Numbered from the stretch's first letter, positions 11,420 through 22,796 are shown. The stretch is 64,000 nt of DNA from Siphonodentalium dalli (GCA_032622095.1 CP136063.1:204527934-204591933); one strand, 5' to 3'. Notes: generated from the letters alone by a model not told the origin. Numbers and translations: made by a program.

Positions 11420-11689
11420 GGCGCTCTGGTGCATATGGGCGACCATGGAGACCCTCGCCCGTCGTAGCCAGTGCCCAGTGTCCACTGCGTCACCAATCGG
11501 TTCTTGGAGACCTTAGTGCGTTTAGGTGTGTGCTTTGGTACTTTTGCAGCGCAATGCAAGCGCCGACCTGAGTGTGACAGGGGCTTAAAGATTACTGGCA
11601 GCTGATCTTTCTCGTCAACGTCACTGTATAGTTATAAATATCGATAACAAAGAGAGAATCAGATACCAGATAATACTCGTCAATTAATT

Positions 11690-11942
11690 ATGGGCTTAGT
11701 GCTTGGTGCAGGGCGATCCTTCCCGCTCATTTTACCTGAGTCGCAACCACGCGATAAATATTATGATCTATAAGGTCGGTAAAAATCGGCGACAATATTT
11801 GTTCTGTTTGCCCTCCTCATCGCTGACTCGAATATGGTCACTTTGGTTTCTTTAACACACACAATTAGCTTCCTCGTATCACGGAGATGACTATTTATAG
11901 GTTTGGAGGAAATCGGCGACTAAAACATTCTTAAGAATGTTG
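11690..11942. repeat. Degenerate ~130-150-bp satellite units
   Basis: Contains CTCGTATCACGGAGATGACT and GAAATCGGCGACTAAAACAT. The same series recurs on the other side of the hexamer array (12623-12782) and within the 33 kb and 35 kb duplication. The hexamer array appears to have expanded from the CCCTCCTCATC segment of this unit. Confidence 0.6.
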
Positions 11943-11947
11943 GTACT

Positions 11948-12622
11948 CATCCCCATCCCCATCCCCATCCCCATCCTCATCCCCATCCTCATCCCCATCC
12001 CCATCCTCATCCTCATCCCCATCCTCATTCCCATCCTCACCCCCATCCCCATCCTCATCCTCATCCCCATCCTCATCCCCATCCTCATCCCCATCCCCAT
12101 CCCCATCCCCATCCATATTCCCCATCCCCATCCTCATCCCCATCCTCATCCTCATCCCCATCCTCATCCTCATCCTCATCCCCATCCTCATCCTCATCCT
12201 CATCCTCATCCCCATCCTCATCCCCATCCTCATCCCCATCCTCATCCTCATCCCCATCCTCATCCTCATCCTCATCCTCATCCCCATCCTCATCCCCATC
12301 CTCATCCTCATCCTAATCCCCATCCCTATCCTCATCCTCATCCTCATCCCCATCCTCATCCTCATCCTCATCCTCATCCTCATCCCCATCCTCATCCTCA
12401 TCCTCATCCTCATCCCCATCCTCATCCCCATCCTCATCCTCATCCTCATCCCCATCCCCATCCTCATCCTCATCCTCATCCTCATCCTCATCCCCATCCT
12501 CATCCCCATCCTCATCCTCATCCCCATCCTCATCCTCATCCTCATCCCCATCCCCATCCTCATCCTCATCCTCATCCCCATCCTCATCCCCATCCTCATC
12601 CCCATCCTCATCCCCATCCCTG
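11948..12622. repeat. Hexanucleotide microsatellite (CATCCY)n
   Basis: About 112 hexamers, nearly all CATCCC or CATCCT, with rare interruptions near 12110-12120 and 12316-12330. The repeat is a multiple of three, so all frames on either strand stay open, giving poly-(HP), (MGMR) and (DGDE) peptides of up to 260 residues. These are by-products, not genes. The strand is strongly biased: C-rich on plus, GGATGR on minus. Confidence 0.95.
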
Positions 12623-12786
12623 ACACAAACGGCACAAATAAGTCATCATAAAACCACGCGATTAGATTTCTCGTGTCACGAAGGAGAATATATATTAATC
12701 TGGTGGAAATCAACGACTATAACATTCTCATCAATGTGTGTGCACCTCCCCCATCCCGGACTCGAACGGCGTCACTGCATTTTTAA

Positions 12787-13229
12787 CCCTTTCAGTGCCA
12801 GGACCGATTTTTGTATCAACCCATATACCCTGTGCCAATGCATTATCTTATATATGCGAGTCGACCATAGGTCGCCTCGCATATATAAGAGAATACATTG
12901 GCCTAACAATTTTTCATCATTTGTTATTATTTTTTACAATTTTAATATTTTTTTCTTATATTCTTTAACAGACTTATTTTGTAGGATTAGTGCCAAGGAA
13001 TCTTACGTTTTTCATGGGCATCAAAATTATTACTATGAATACTTGGTGATAGTTTTGAGTTATAACATGCCCCTAAGGTTTTATCCAGTTTGTTTTTTTA
13101 ATTCGCTATTGCATGCTTAAGCATACCCAAAAAATCTAAAAAAAAAATAATTATTTTTTATTTTGTTTAGGGCCGATTTTACAGACCGTAAATTAGGGCC
13201 GATGAGATCGGCCCCTGGCACTGAAAGGG
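12787..13229. mobile_element. piggyBac-like MITE (CCCTTTCAGTGCCAGG ends)
   Basis: Exact terminal inverted repeats CCCTTTCAGTGCCAGG / CCTGGCACTGAAAGGG are flanked on both sides by TTAA (12783-12786 and 13230-13233), the piggyBac-type target duplication. The interior has AT-rich DNA, GGGCCGAT motifs next to the right end, and one arm of the hairpin module (12829-12905). At 443 bp there is no transposase; a short plus-strand frame is not recognisable. Confidence 0.85.
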
Positions 13230-13233
13230 TTAA

Positions 13234-13790
13234 ACACTATTAGACTTGTCATATCTTGGAGATGGTTATATACAAGTTTAAACATATTTATTAGACTAAA
13301 TTCAGCTTAATGTATCGGAGCATAAATTACAAAACCTACAGTTACTCCTCTCTCAACAAATGATAGAAATAATCGCACAGTAGATGACGTTGGCAGCTCA
13401 ATAACATACATACTGAACAGATAAATTTGGAGACAAACCATCATTCGCGTTCCACTATTAACATGATAGGACTTTCTACTACATTTCCACTGTTGATGTT
13501 CTGTAATCTTCTGAATGGATATTTCCAACGGGAGTGCTGAATTTTGCCATATTTCGGATAAATGGTGTGTTTGGTGCAGGGGGTGTTTCGCAAAACAGTT
13601 CCAGATCAAATATTAATTTAGCAAACATCAATATATTTATATCATTTAGTTTTTTACTGCGCATAATTTCTTAGTATGAGTATATCTCTATTAGTGAATA
13701 AAGAATGAAAGTGTCAGTGACAGTGTAGCTCAACTTGCAGATATATTTTCATATCCATGGATGACTGCCGGTCAAATTCAATACCTTCCA
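13234..13790. other. No gene recognised
   Basis: Minus-strand frames of up to 100 codons at 13307-13664 have no recognisable motif. No repeat was detected. Confidence 0.5.
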
Positions 13791-14345
13791 TCTAGCATAA
13801 CAAAACAAGTCTCAATATATGTGGGATGCAGGGTGTGCCGATAAATACAAGTGTGAAATCCAAGATGGTTGCTGCCGGCCATAATTTTTAAAACAATTCG
13901 GAATAAATGGTAAGCTCCCTTCTAGAGGTCGCACTGAAAATCCATATTAAGTTTGGTCACGATGGGATCAGGGGTGTGGCCTGTATTATGTGCCAACGGA
14001 TTTAGTCACGCAAAGTTTAAAATCCAAGATGGCTGCGGTGACCATGTTTTTCAACAACATTTGATAGCACCCATCGAGATGTCACCATAAGATCCATATG
14101 TCTTTTGGTGATGATTGGATGAGGGGTGTAGTTTGTAGGGTGTGCCAAAGGATTTAGTCATGCAGTAAGATGGCTGATGGTGGCCATGTTTTTAACACAA
14201 TTCGGAAAAAATGGTAAGCCCCCATCAAGATGACACCCCGACGATCCATATGAAGTCTGGTGATGATTGATTGAGGGGTGTAGCGTGTAGAGTGTGTCAA
14301 GTGATTAGTCATGCAAAGTAAAATCGAAGATGGCTGACATCATAT
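13790..14345. repeat. Degenerate ~150-bp tandem repeat with CCAAGATGGC
   Basis: Four units, each with an (AA)TCCAAGATGGCTG-like segment (near 13858, 14027, 14165 and 14325) and a GATCCATATG...GGTGATGATTGG segment. Divergence between units is high. Related sequence occurs near 31625 inside a hAT-like MITE and, inverted, at 63180-63560. Confidence 0.75.
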
Positions 14346-14559
14346 TTTGTACTATACATTTTTGAATTATATGGAATAAATAATATTTATATCAAAATTT
14401 CGCAGATAAGATCTTAAATAAAATGCAGTATTAGCAGATAGCCGTTACATGTCTCTGCAGTGTATAGTATGACAGATATTAACCAATTTACATGTGGAGA
14501 ATTATGTGGGTTCTTAAAGTTTGAGGCGTTGGCATCATTACACTTATTGTACCACATGT

Positions 14560-14710
14560 TCTGTGGTAAGATTTAGAATATCTAGAATTGTACCACAAAA
14601 CGGCGTTCTTATATCCATGGGAATACAGGCTACTGACCAATCAGAACGAGCCTTGTGTGCAGGTTTGGGCAAGGTCGTATTACAATGCATTTTATAGGCA
14701 TTTTTAATTC
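14560..14710 (-). repeat. Dispersed repeat, copy 2 (CTGATTGGTCAGT family)
   Basis: Inverse of 3041-3170: TTGTACCACA, ATATCCATGG, ACTGACCAATCAGAACGAG and GCAGGTTTGGGCAAGG occur in mirrored order. It extends to TATTACAATGCATTTTATAG, which gives a longer view of the family than copy 1. Non-coding. Confidence 0.6.
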
Positions 14711-14910
14711 GGTCTCTGGCACATTGTAGCTGTATATACCTAAATGCCTGCAAAAGCATGCCTGGTAAATTTGCGAGTATGTGAACGTACCATTACCGCG
14801 CAGTTGTTATGCTATTTACATGTTGGGTGATATGTGGTGTAATTACCTGATTACTTTAATTTAATTTAAAGATGTCCTGTCCGGTTTTACACCAAATAAG
14901 TAAACATTGT

Positions 14911-15285
14911 CTTAAAGTGATATGAAACACTCCGGTGGGGTCATCAAATAGAAATGGAGAATAATCTTGCTCAAAGTTGTTCTCTTTACGAATATTAATC
15001 CAAATTGACAACACACACCGCCATTCTTATATATTAATTAAATACAATGACTCTCGATGGCGAAATCGTTTTTGTTAGTTTATCGCCGATAGGTGCGTCC
15101 CGAACCGAGATGTAAATATTGATAATTGAGCATAGTTCAAACGATGTTTTCTATGGAGTGGTATGGTCGATTTCTTTGAAATTTGCGGCATTGTGAGTAG
15201 AATGTTACATTCACCACATTGACATAGCGCATGCGTACTAACATTAGTTTCCCGCAATCGACAAAGTGATTAATATGTCTTTAAG
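14911..15285. mobile_element. 375-bp MITE (CTTAAAGTGATATGAAACAC ends)
   Basis: CTTAAAGTGATATGAAACAC at the left is partly matched by the inverse of GTGATTAATATGTCTTTAAG at the right. A second, inverted copy is at 30611-31093, colinear apart from one insertion. Landmarks shared by both are GAGAATAATCTTGCTCAAAG, TTTATCGCYGATAG and GAGTGGTATGGTCGATTTC. Non-coding. Confidence 0.75.
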
Positions 15286-15542
15286 CAAAAGAACAATGAA
15301 AAATACGTGTCATCACCACAACGTGCACGGCATAAGCATCGAGAAACAACACAAAATAATCCATAATTTGTAGAAAATGATAAAAAAATTAGCATACTTG
15401 AGAACTCTCATTATTGTCTACCGCATTTGGGTGACTAAGCATGCATGGGCGCTCTTTGTGAGAGAATGTAACAGAAAAGGCTGACAAAAATCAAACCGTG
15501 CTACATTTCCTCTTGAAAGTCGGCATCTGTCCGACCTAATTA

Positions 15543-16688
15543 TGTTATGGTACATAATACATACATATGGTGGTGTTATTGTACATAAGACATGCAGCTG
15601 GTGGTGTTATGGTACATAAGACATACAGCTGGTGGTATGGTACATAAGACATACGTACATATGGTGGTATTATGGTACATAAGACATACATATGGCGGTG
15701 TTATGGAAAATAAGACATACAGATGGTGGTGTTATGGTACATAAGACATACAGCTGGTGGTATGGTACATAAGACATACATATGGCGGTGTTATGGAAAA
15801 TAAGACATACAGATGGTGGTGTTATGGTACATACGACATACATATGGCGGTGTTATGGAAAATAAGACATACAGATGGTGGTGTTATTGTACATAAGACA
15901 TACAGATGGTGGTGTTATGGTACATAAGACATACAGCTGGTGGTATGGTACATAAGACATACATATGGCGGTGTTATGGAAAATAAGACATACAGATGGT
16001 GGTGTTATGGTACATACGACATACATACGGTGGTGTTATGGTACATAAGACATACAGATTGTGGTGTTATTGTACATAAGACATACATATGGTGGTGTTA
16101 TTGTACATAAGACATACATATGGTGGTGTTATTGTACATAAGACATACAGATTGTGGTGTTATGGTACATAAGACATACAGATGGTGGTGTTATGGTACA
16201 TAAGCCATACATATGGTGGTATTATGGTACATAAGACATAGATATTGTGGTGTTATTGTACATAAGACATACATGTGGTGGTGTTATGGTACATAAGCCA
16301 TACATATTGTGGTGTTATTGTACATAAGATATACATATGGTGATGTTATGGTACATAAGACATACAGATGGTGGTGTTATGGTACATAAGACATACAGAT
16401 GGTGGTATTATGGTACATAAGACATAGATATTGTGGTGTTATTGTACATAAGACATACATGTGGTGGTGTTATGGTACATAAGCCATACATATTGTGGTG
16501 TTATTGCACATAAGACATACATATGGTGGTGTTATGGTACATAAGCCATACATATTGTGGTGTTATTGCACATAAGACATACATGTGGTGGTGTTATGGT
16601 ACATAAGCCATACATATTGTGGTGTTATGGTACATAAGACATACAGATGGTGGTGTTATGGTACATAAGACATACAGATGGTGGTGTA
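15543..16688 (+). repeat. Minisatellite, ~31-32-bp unit, ~35 copies
   Basis: The unit is close to GGTACATAAGACATACA plus GATGGTGGTGTTAT. Variants (CAGATGG, CATATGG, CAGCTGG; GGTAC, TGTAC, GAAAA) are arranged in higher-order groups, for example the repeated series at 15700-15850 and 15940-16020. This suggests amplification in blocks of several units. Confidence 0.95.
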
Positions 16689-16689
16689 T

Positions 16690-18420
16690 CATTAGCTGAA
16701 GCTCCAGATCGACTTTCTGTACGATTGCACATTTTATTTCGTGTAAAATTCAGTTAGCAACTCAGAAAACTAAACTTACGTTCATACATTTAATCGTGAA
16801 TACCAAATTCAAGCGATTATTGTCGATTATTTATGTTTGACAGTTCCAAACTTCTTCGCCAGCAACATATCCGCATGCAAATAGGTACATATTGGACGTA
16901 AATATTCACATAGGTTCATAGTGGACGAATGTCATTCTGAAATTAGCCCGTAGTGAGCGTATAAACCCGTTATTCCGTTGAATGGTGCGGGCCGAAATGA
17001 AAACACATTATAAAGAGCGTGAATCTGGTAAGTCGTGTCGAGGAAAAAAGTAGATTAAATAATGCCAATATGGCCAATATGGCCTCCTTAATTTACGAAC
17101 CCCCAGATCAAATTATATAAAAGGTATGCCATTATTAGATAACATTTGAAAGAGGAAGCTCCAAAACATTGCATTATCAACTTATCCGGTGCAATAAACT
17201 GTGAACATGTTGTGTTTGTTGACGTACCGACGCTTTTTCTGCGCTAAGTTTCATCTGGACTGTACTGCAAAGTCTATTATTTTCAATGGAAGGGGAATAA
17301 CTCTATATCGATTTTTGAATAATGTTGCATTCAGGGAGCGAATCTGGGGAAATGTCTCTATGATTTCAGCTATTTTCTATTACTATATGGGCACCTTCTG
17401 AGACACAGACGTTCCAAATGGTGATGAATTATAGTATTTTAATCATATTGCAGTGCAGTGTGTCATAGATTGTAATTAAAACCGTATAACAAGTCAGTAT
17501 GCACAAATAATCGGTGAATCGAAAATAAAAAATGGGCCTTTAAATGTTACAGTGGATTAATTAATTCCCATAGGCCTCAGTGTTAATATATAATGGCCTG
17601 CAGCCCGGAGTATCCACGAATTGTGATAACTGAGTACATGATCACCATGCATGTATGCACACAAAAAATCATATCGTTGGGCATGGAATGTACCTTTAAA
17701 TTTCGGTTTTATAATCTAGAGTCAGAATTGGATGAAAAATATATTGACACTTTTTACCTCACACCACAACAATTCAAACTAGGAACCACGTGCTTTATAA
17801 TGTGCCAATGTTTTGTTTGCCGTTTTCAAGAGGAGTGATAGCATATATTTTATATGTTTAAATATCAAAACTACTATTAACAAACCATAGCTCAGAATGT
17901 TTATAATTATCTCCTGCTCCTCCTTGTGTGCTGACAATCGAATTACTTCACTGTAACCTAAAAATACGTTTTACGTCCATATAGAGCATATATTGAAGTT
18001 AAATAACGCCAATATGAGCACATTTCGCTCATTAAAATACGCCCGTTGTGTGTTTATTTTGACGAGAACAGGCTGTCGCCAGACGTCTTCCGAATGAATG
18101 TTATTCGCGTTATTCACAATGTCTGAACTCACGTTTCCGTCACAAGCGAACGTTAACAAAGTATATTTACATACTAAGTGTGATTATCACTAAATCCAGC
18201 ATTCTTATTGGTCGGCGCCCATGTGGCTAGTTGCAATTATTTCTCGGTGAACGCGCAACAGCTCATAACTGCAGCCTCATAATTACATCGACGCGTCATA
18301 GGTTTTGGAAAGACGAACGCGTAATGTTTTGGGCGCATTTGGACTCGCGCAGGATTGACTTAATAAATCATCGGGTTTCAATATAAAGAGAAGGTTTGGA
18401 GTTTTGGGATGATTCCCGGG
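16690..18420. other. No gene recognised
   Basis: Several short frames (17201-17401, 17593-17838 plus; 17971-18159 minus) show no known motif. No repeats or element ends were seen. Confidence 0.5.
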
Positions 18421-18529
18421 AAGATTTGGTAGGGCAGTATGCCCTCCCCTACAACCCGCTTGTTGAATTCTGGTTTGTCGCTGAAGAGCGTTGTTGGTTC
18501 TCATGCCCCCCGAAGCAGGAAACAGGAAG

Positions 18530-18610
18530 CTATTGGTGGTAGGTGGTTTGTTCTTTGTCTTTGTTCTTTGTCTTTGGTCTTTGTCTTTGGTCTTGTGTCT
18601 TGTTGTTGTC
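18530..18610. repeat. TTTGTCTTTGK low-complexity tract
   Basis: Short imperfect repeats of TCTTTGT/TCTTTGG. They generate overlapping frames on both strands at 18283-18904 that are rich in K, T, Q and D on the minus strand. These are not convincing genes. The tract may be part of the 3' non-coding tail of the Jockey-like element. Confidence 0.6.
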
Positions 18611-18934
18611 ATTGGGATGAGTCAGTGCTGTGTGGGGACGGGCTATCTGGGCGTCTCTCAGATAGCTTACATCCCGTCGTCTGTAACATGGATGATCTGT
18701 ATGGGTGTTGGTGATGTCGTTGGTATGGTAGGGGTTGATGACAGTGTCTTGGTCTGTTTTCTTGTCTTGGTCTTTTGTTGTTTTCAGGAGGTGTATTTGG
18801 CGTCGCTGAGAGGATGTTGAAGAGGCGGATGAATCTTGGTGTTGTGGTATCTGAAATGGTAGAGGGGGGATACTCGTATAGTTAATTCTGTTAATTTGCC
18901 GCAATTTGATTTGTCGTATTGTTAAATTTAATTA

Positions 18935-19195
18935 AATATAAAGTTTGCTCGGTGCACTTATCCTTAACTGATAATATGGCCAACGGCTGGGTAAGGCTAC
19001 TCTCAGATACCGATGCATAACCACGGTTACCGAGCCTGGAGGCTGTTGTCGTTATTCGATTTGTTTTATTGATAGATATAAAGTTTCAAAGTGCACCTAG
19101 CCCCAACTGACAGTCTGGCCAACGGCAGGGTAAGACTACTCTCAGAAACCGATGCATAGCCGCGGTTACCGAGCCTGGTGGCAGGTGCCAGTTGG
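18935..19195 (-). repeat. Two-copy ~120-bp repeat at the 3' side of the Jockey-like element
   Basis: Both units carry GGCCAACGGC(T/A)GGGTAAG, CTACTCTCAGA, ACCGATGCATA and GGTTACCGAGCCTGG. Each begins beside AATATAAAGTTT or GATATAAAGTTT. On the minus strand these look like two successive 3' ends with A/T-rich tails, so this could be a duplicated 3' UTR of the retrotransposon upstream. Confidence 0.6.
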
Positions 19196-19502
19196 AGAAG
19201 TGACGTTTATATGGAACCACAAAAGTATCGCGTGTTTGTACTTGTAGAGTGGTTTCCATAGATTTAACGTTTCGTTAATAGTAGTGTGCGGAGTTCCAAT
19301 TCTTCTATTAAAATGCTCCCTTGTAGTCTAATGAGATTATATTTGCTGCTAAAATGTTTAGTCTATCGCCCAGAGGATATATATCTGCGGATTCGTGAAG
19401 TGCCCTGATTGGGGTACGATCATTTTCTTGGAGTGCCATTCTCTGATTCTCAGCGCTGAGTTTTGAATAATTTGAAGTTTATTTATCGATGCTTTGGGTA
19501 GG

Positions 19503-21065
19503 TTAGCCGTTATTATTGCATCCGTATTCCATAATTGGTCTTATGTATTGTTTATAGAGTTTAATTAAAGTTTCGGGATTAAGTCCCCAGGTGGTGCCTC
19601 TGAGCATTCTGAGCAGTCCTATTCTTTGTTTGGCCTTGGTTGCGATGTTGCCGATATGAGCTTTGAAATTTAGTCGGTGGTCTAATGTTATGTCTAAAAG
19701 TGTGGCTTCTTGGGATTGCTCAAAATGCTCGTTAAAAATAGACAGTTTGATTTTAGGATTCGCGCGTTTTCTTTTAAAAATTATTAATTGCGTTTTTTTC
19801 GCGTTTAATTTGATGCGCCATTTAGAGCACCAGCTCTCGAGGTCGTTCAGTTGTTTTTGGAGCCTTTTTTCTAGTTGCTTCGGGTTACCTCCCGTGGTCC
19901 AGAGGCCCAAGTCGTCCGCGAATTGCGATATTTGTACATTGTAAACCGGGTTATTGGGTATATCGTTGACATAGATTATAAATAGTAGCGGGCTGAGTAC
20001 CGATCCTTGTGGAGTTCCTGCATTGAGATTTACACTATCTGATATTTCGTCACCTATTCTGACTTTGATTGTTCTTTTCATTAAAAATGAAGAGAGTAGT
20101 CTTAGCATTTTTGTTGGGATACTAGTAGTGGTCTTTAGATTATAGCGAAGTCCGTGATGCCATACTGAGTCAAAGGCTTTTTCGACTTCGAGGAAGGTTG
20201 CAGCCCCATACCAGCCCCGGTTTAATGCCGTGCGCATGTCTTCAACTAAGCGGTAAATGTGTTCGGTCTCTTCGCGGCCCCTTCTGTAGGCTCTTTGAAA
20301 TTTATTGAAGAAGTTTTGATTTTCAAGATATTCGGAAAGCCGTGTGCTGATTATACTTTCAAAGAGTTTGCCGATCGTTTGGAGCAGACTAATGGGCCTG
20401 AAGTTGGTCGCGATTGAGTGGTCTTTGTCTGGTTTGGGGATCATGACACCTATCGCGGAATTCCACCCTTTCGGAAAATAGCCGTGTTGTAAACATTTGT
20501 TATAAATAACTTTAACCCTTTACCCAACAGAAGGGCCCTGTGCCAATGCATTCTCTTATATATGCGAGTCGACCATAGGTCGCCTCGCATATATAAGAGA
20601 ATGCATTGGCTTAACACATTAAAAATTAAAAAATTGTTAAAGAATGTAAGACAAAATGGTAAAAAGTGTTAAAAAAAGATTTTGTTTAGGCCAATGCATT
20701 CTCTTATATATGCGAGGCGACCTATGGTCGACTCGCATATATAAGAGAATGCATTGGCACAGGGCATAACTGTAACTATCACAATGTGGTCAAGGAGCCG
20801 GTTCCAATGATATCCATATTTGTATGGTTCTATTGAGACAGACCGAAGATATTTTAGGATGTTGAAGCTTTATTTGGCCGGTTTTGGCCGGTTTGTTGGG
20901 TAAAGGGTTAAGTCTATTGAAAAGGGCATCCGGTCCCTGTTTGATAATGTCGAAGGTAATTTCATCCTCGCCTGGAGCTTTGTTGGGTTTAGCTCGTTTG
21001 AGGCAGTCTAGTATTTCCTGGGTAGAGATTTCTTTTGCGAGTACGTGGTCGTCATCCTGTTCGAC
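19503..21065 (-). pseudogene. ORF2 reverse transcriptase domain, split by MITE
   Basis: The first part (20912-21065) contains CLKRAKPNKAPGEDEITFD, the RT finger motif. The second part (20515 down to 19503) contains KPDKDHSIATNFRPISLL, FQRAYRRGREETEHI, VEKAFDSVWHHGL (motif A), LNAGTPQGSVLSPLLF (motif B), FADDLGLW (motif C, catalytic Asp pair) and KWRIKLNAKKTQ. The MITE plus its TTAA duplication is 396 bp, a multiple of three; removing it rejoins the two parts in the same frame. A premature stop at 19503 is followed by matching sequence in another frame down to about 19280. Confidence 0.9.
20516..20907. mobile_element. piggyBac-like MITE copy A (CCCTTTACCCAACA ends)
   Basis: Exact CCCTTTACCCAACA / TGTTGGGTAAAGGG ends sit inside TTAA duplications (20512-20515 and 20908-20911). 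Within it are two hairpins, 20530-20610 and 20692-20766, arranged as an inverted pair around an AT spacer, then ATAACTGTAACTATCACAAT, ATATCCATATTTGTATGG and TTTGGCCGGTTTTGGCCGG. Non-autonomous. It interrupts the RT finger region of the Jockey-like ORF2. Confidence 0.9.
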
Positions 21066-21426
21066 CAAATAAAGCTTCAACAGCCTAAACTATCTTCGGC
21101 CTGTCTCAATAGAACCATACAAATATGGATATCATTGGAACCGGCTCCTTGATCACATTGTGATAGTTACAGTTATGCCCTGTGCCAATGCATTCTCTTA
21201 TATATGCGAGTCGACCATAGGTCGCCTCGCATATATAAGAGAATGCATTGGCCTAAAAAAAATCTTTTTTTAACACTTTTTACCATTTTTTCTTACATTC
21301 TTTAACAATTTTATAATTTTTAATGTGTTAAGCAAATGCATTCTCTTATATATGCGAGGCGACCTATGGTCGACTCGCATATATAAGAGAATGCATTGGC
21401 ACAGGGCCCTTCTGTTGGGTATAGGG
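21066..21426. mobile_element. piggyBac-like MITE copy B, inverted, one end missing
   Basis: Same family as copy A but in the opposite orientation. The outer right end is TGTTGGGTATAGGG with TTAA at 21427-21430. The other end stops at CCAAATAAAGCTTCAACAGC and lacks about 35 bp including the terminus. It carries both hairpins (21175-21255 and 21333-21410). Copies A and B flank 158 bp of RT sequence. Confidence 0.85.
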
Positions 21427-22119
21427 TTAATGGGTTTGTTTAAGTGCACAAATGTATGCTTATTATCTTTAATGTGGTTAATTACTTCGGTTCTGAATTT
21501 TTCGCAAAATATGTCACCTTTGTGGGTTTGGTGAATTTTTTGTAGTGAGGTGGCGAAGATGCGGGCTTTGTCAGACTCACTTGTAAAGGAATCGTCATTC
21601 GCGTCTTTAAGCGGTTTGTCGTTTTTGTTTGATTTGGCTTGGCCTGTTAGAATTTTAAATGTTTTCCAAAATTGTTTGTCTAGGTTTCTGTCGTCTAGCT
21701 CTGTGGTTACGCGTTCACATGATTCAAGTTTTTTCTGTTTTGACTGCTTTTTTTACTTGTCTAGATAGGTTATTATACATGGTTTTATAATCCTTATCGT
21801 ATGGATGTTTTTGCATTAATCTGCATGTTTTGCGTTTGAGGCGAATTAGTTCCAGTGTTGCTTTTGATACTCTCCATGTGTTATGTTTTATACGCTTTTT
21901 GGGGCACGCAATGTCGATGGCATTTTTTAAAGTATCGGAAATTGCGTTCGCTGCTATATCAATATCCTTAGGGGATTCTATATCCTTTTGATTCAAATGT
22001 ACGTTTATGTAATCCCTGAATTTATTCCAGTCTGCATTTTTTAGGTTGCGTTTGATGATGTCTTTAATTTTTTTGGGGTTTTGCATTATTAATGTATAGT
22101 TCGATTGGGTAGTGGTCAC
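21427..22119 (-). pseudogene. ORF2 linker between endonuclease and RT
   Basis: Lysine-rich frame containing NADWNKFRDYINVHLNQKD, CPKKRIKHNTWRVSKATLEL and LSRQVKKAVKTEK. A frameshift near 21735 carries it into a second frame with NKHTFVHLNKP, ending at the TTAA where the second MITE begins. This is the poorly conserved stretch between endonuclease and RT in Jockey ORF2. Confidence 0.7.
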
Positions 22120-22749
22120 TATCTACATCGAAGCCAATTTTGCATTTATTTATTGTTTTCGCTATCGATGGGGTGGCTAGTGCATAGTCTAGCATGTCCC
22201 ATGAGTTTGTTTTTTTTTGTCGTAGTGAGTGGCTATGCCTTTGTTGTTTAGAAGAACCAGTTCCGTTTCTTCTACTATGTTAAATAGCGCGTCTCCATAT
22301 TTATCTGTTTTTCTGCATTTATAGAATAGATGTTTAGCGTTGAGGTCACCCATGAAGATGCAGTTGTTGTATTTATCTACAAAATGTTTAAACGTTTTTA
22401 ATTGCGGCGGAGTTTTGGCAGGTGGGACGTATATGGTAATTAGGGTTGTTTTTCTATTTTTGATGGTAATCTGAATTGCTATGACTTCGTCGGTAAGTTT
22501 GCTCGAATTTACTAATTTATATTTGATATGATGTCTGACCAAGATCGCCACACCCCCGCCCGCCGAGGATCTGTCCTTTCTGAGCGTATTGAAGCCGGGG
22601 AAAGAGAATGTAATATTATTGCCAAGTCTAGTTTCGTTAACGGTGAGTATATCAATTTTGTTGTCTTCCACGTATTCAATTAGTTCTTGTTTGCGGGCTC
22701 TAATTCCGTTTGCGTTTATATGTGCTATGTTAAGATTATTGTTAGTCAT
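22060..22749 (-). pseudogene. ORF2 N-terminal APE-type endonuclease domain
   Basis: Starts MTNNNLNIAHINANGIRARK, the usual LINE endonuclease opening (NxNGI). Then come VNETRLG (catalytic Glu), GGGVAILVR, FMGDLNAKH (Asp/Asn pair) and, after a frameshift in the T-run near 22205, SWDMLDYALATP and DSDHYPIEL, the terminal SDH motif. All catalytic motifs are visible, so the domain was functional when inserted. It nicks target DNA to prime reverse transcription. The start fits ORF2, 48 bp after the ORF1 stop. Confidence 0.85.
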
Positions 22750-22796
22750 GAATGAAAAGTTAGTGCTTGGAGATTTACGGTTAAATAAGCGTTAAT

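Larger units (their letters stand above)
10548..11583. mobile_element. 1.0-kb element with ~50-bp terminal inverted repeats
   Basis: CCCATGTCACACTCAGG..GGCGCT at the left is repeated in inverse at the right as far as TTTGGTACTTTTGCAGCGC, about 50 bp with few differences. A third, diverged copy of the terminus lies inside at about 10888-10945. Both flanks carry TTAAA (10543-10547 and 11585-11589), a possible target duplication offset by one base. The interior is GC-rich and repetitive, with tandem units each centred on a perfect palindrome. Open frames up to 150 codons on both strands follow the repeat and match nothing I know. Superfamily undetermined. Confidence 0.7.

Noticed and set aside
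11931-12713. Long open frames (228-260 codons) in the hexamer array
   Set aside because: A six-base repeat keeps all frames open; the products are pure HP, MGMR or DGDE repeats with no unique domain.
12760-12785. B-box-like GTTCGAGTCCGGG on the minus strand
   Set aside because: It is a recurring piece of the ~140-bp satellite and lacks the other tRNA features.
15543-16688. CRISPR-like array
   Set aside because: Units are contiguous, degenerate 31-32-bp repeats with no unique spacers, in a eukaryotic setting.
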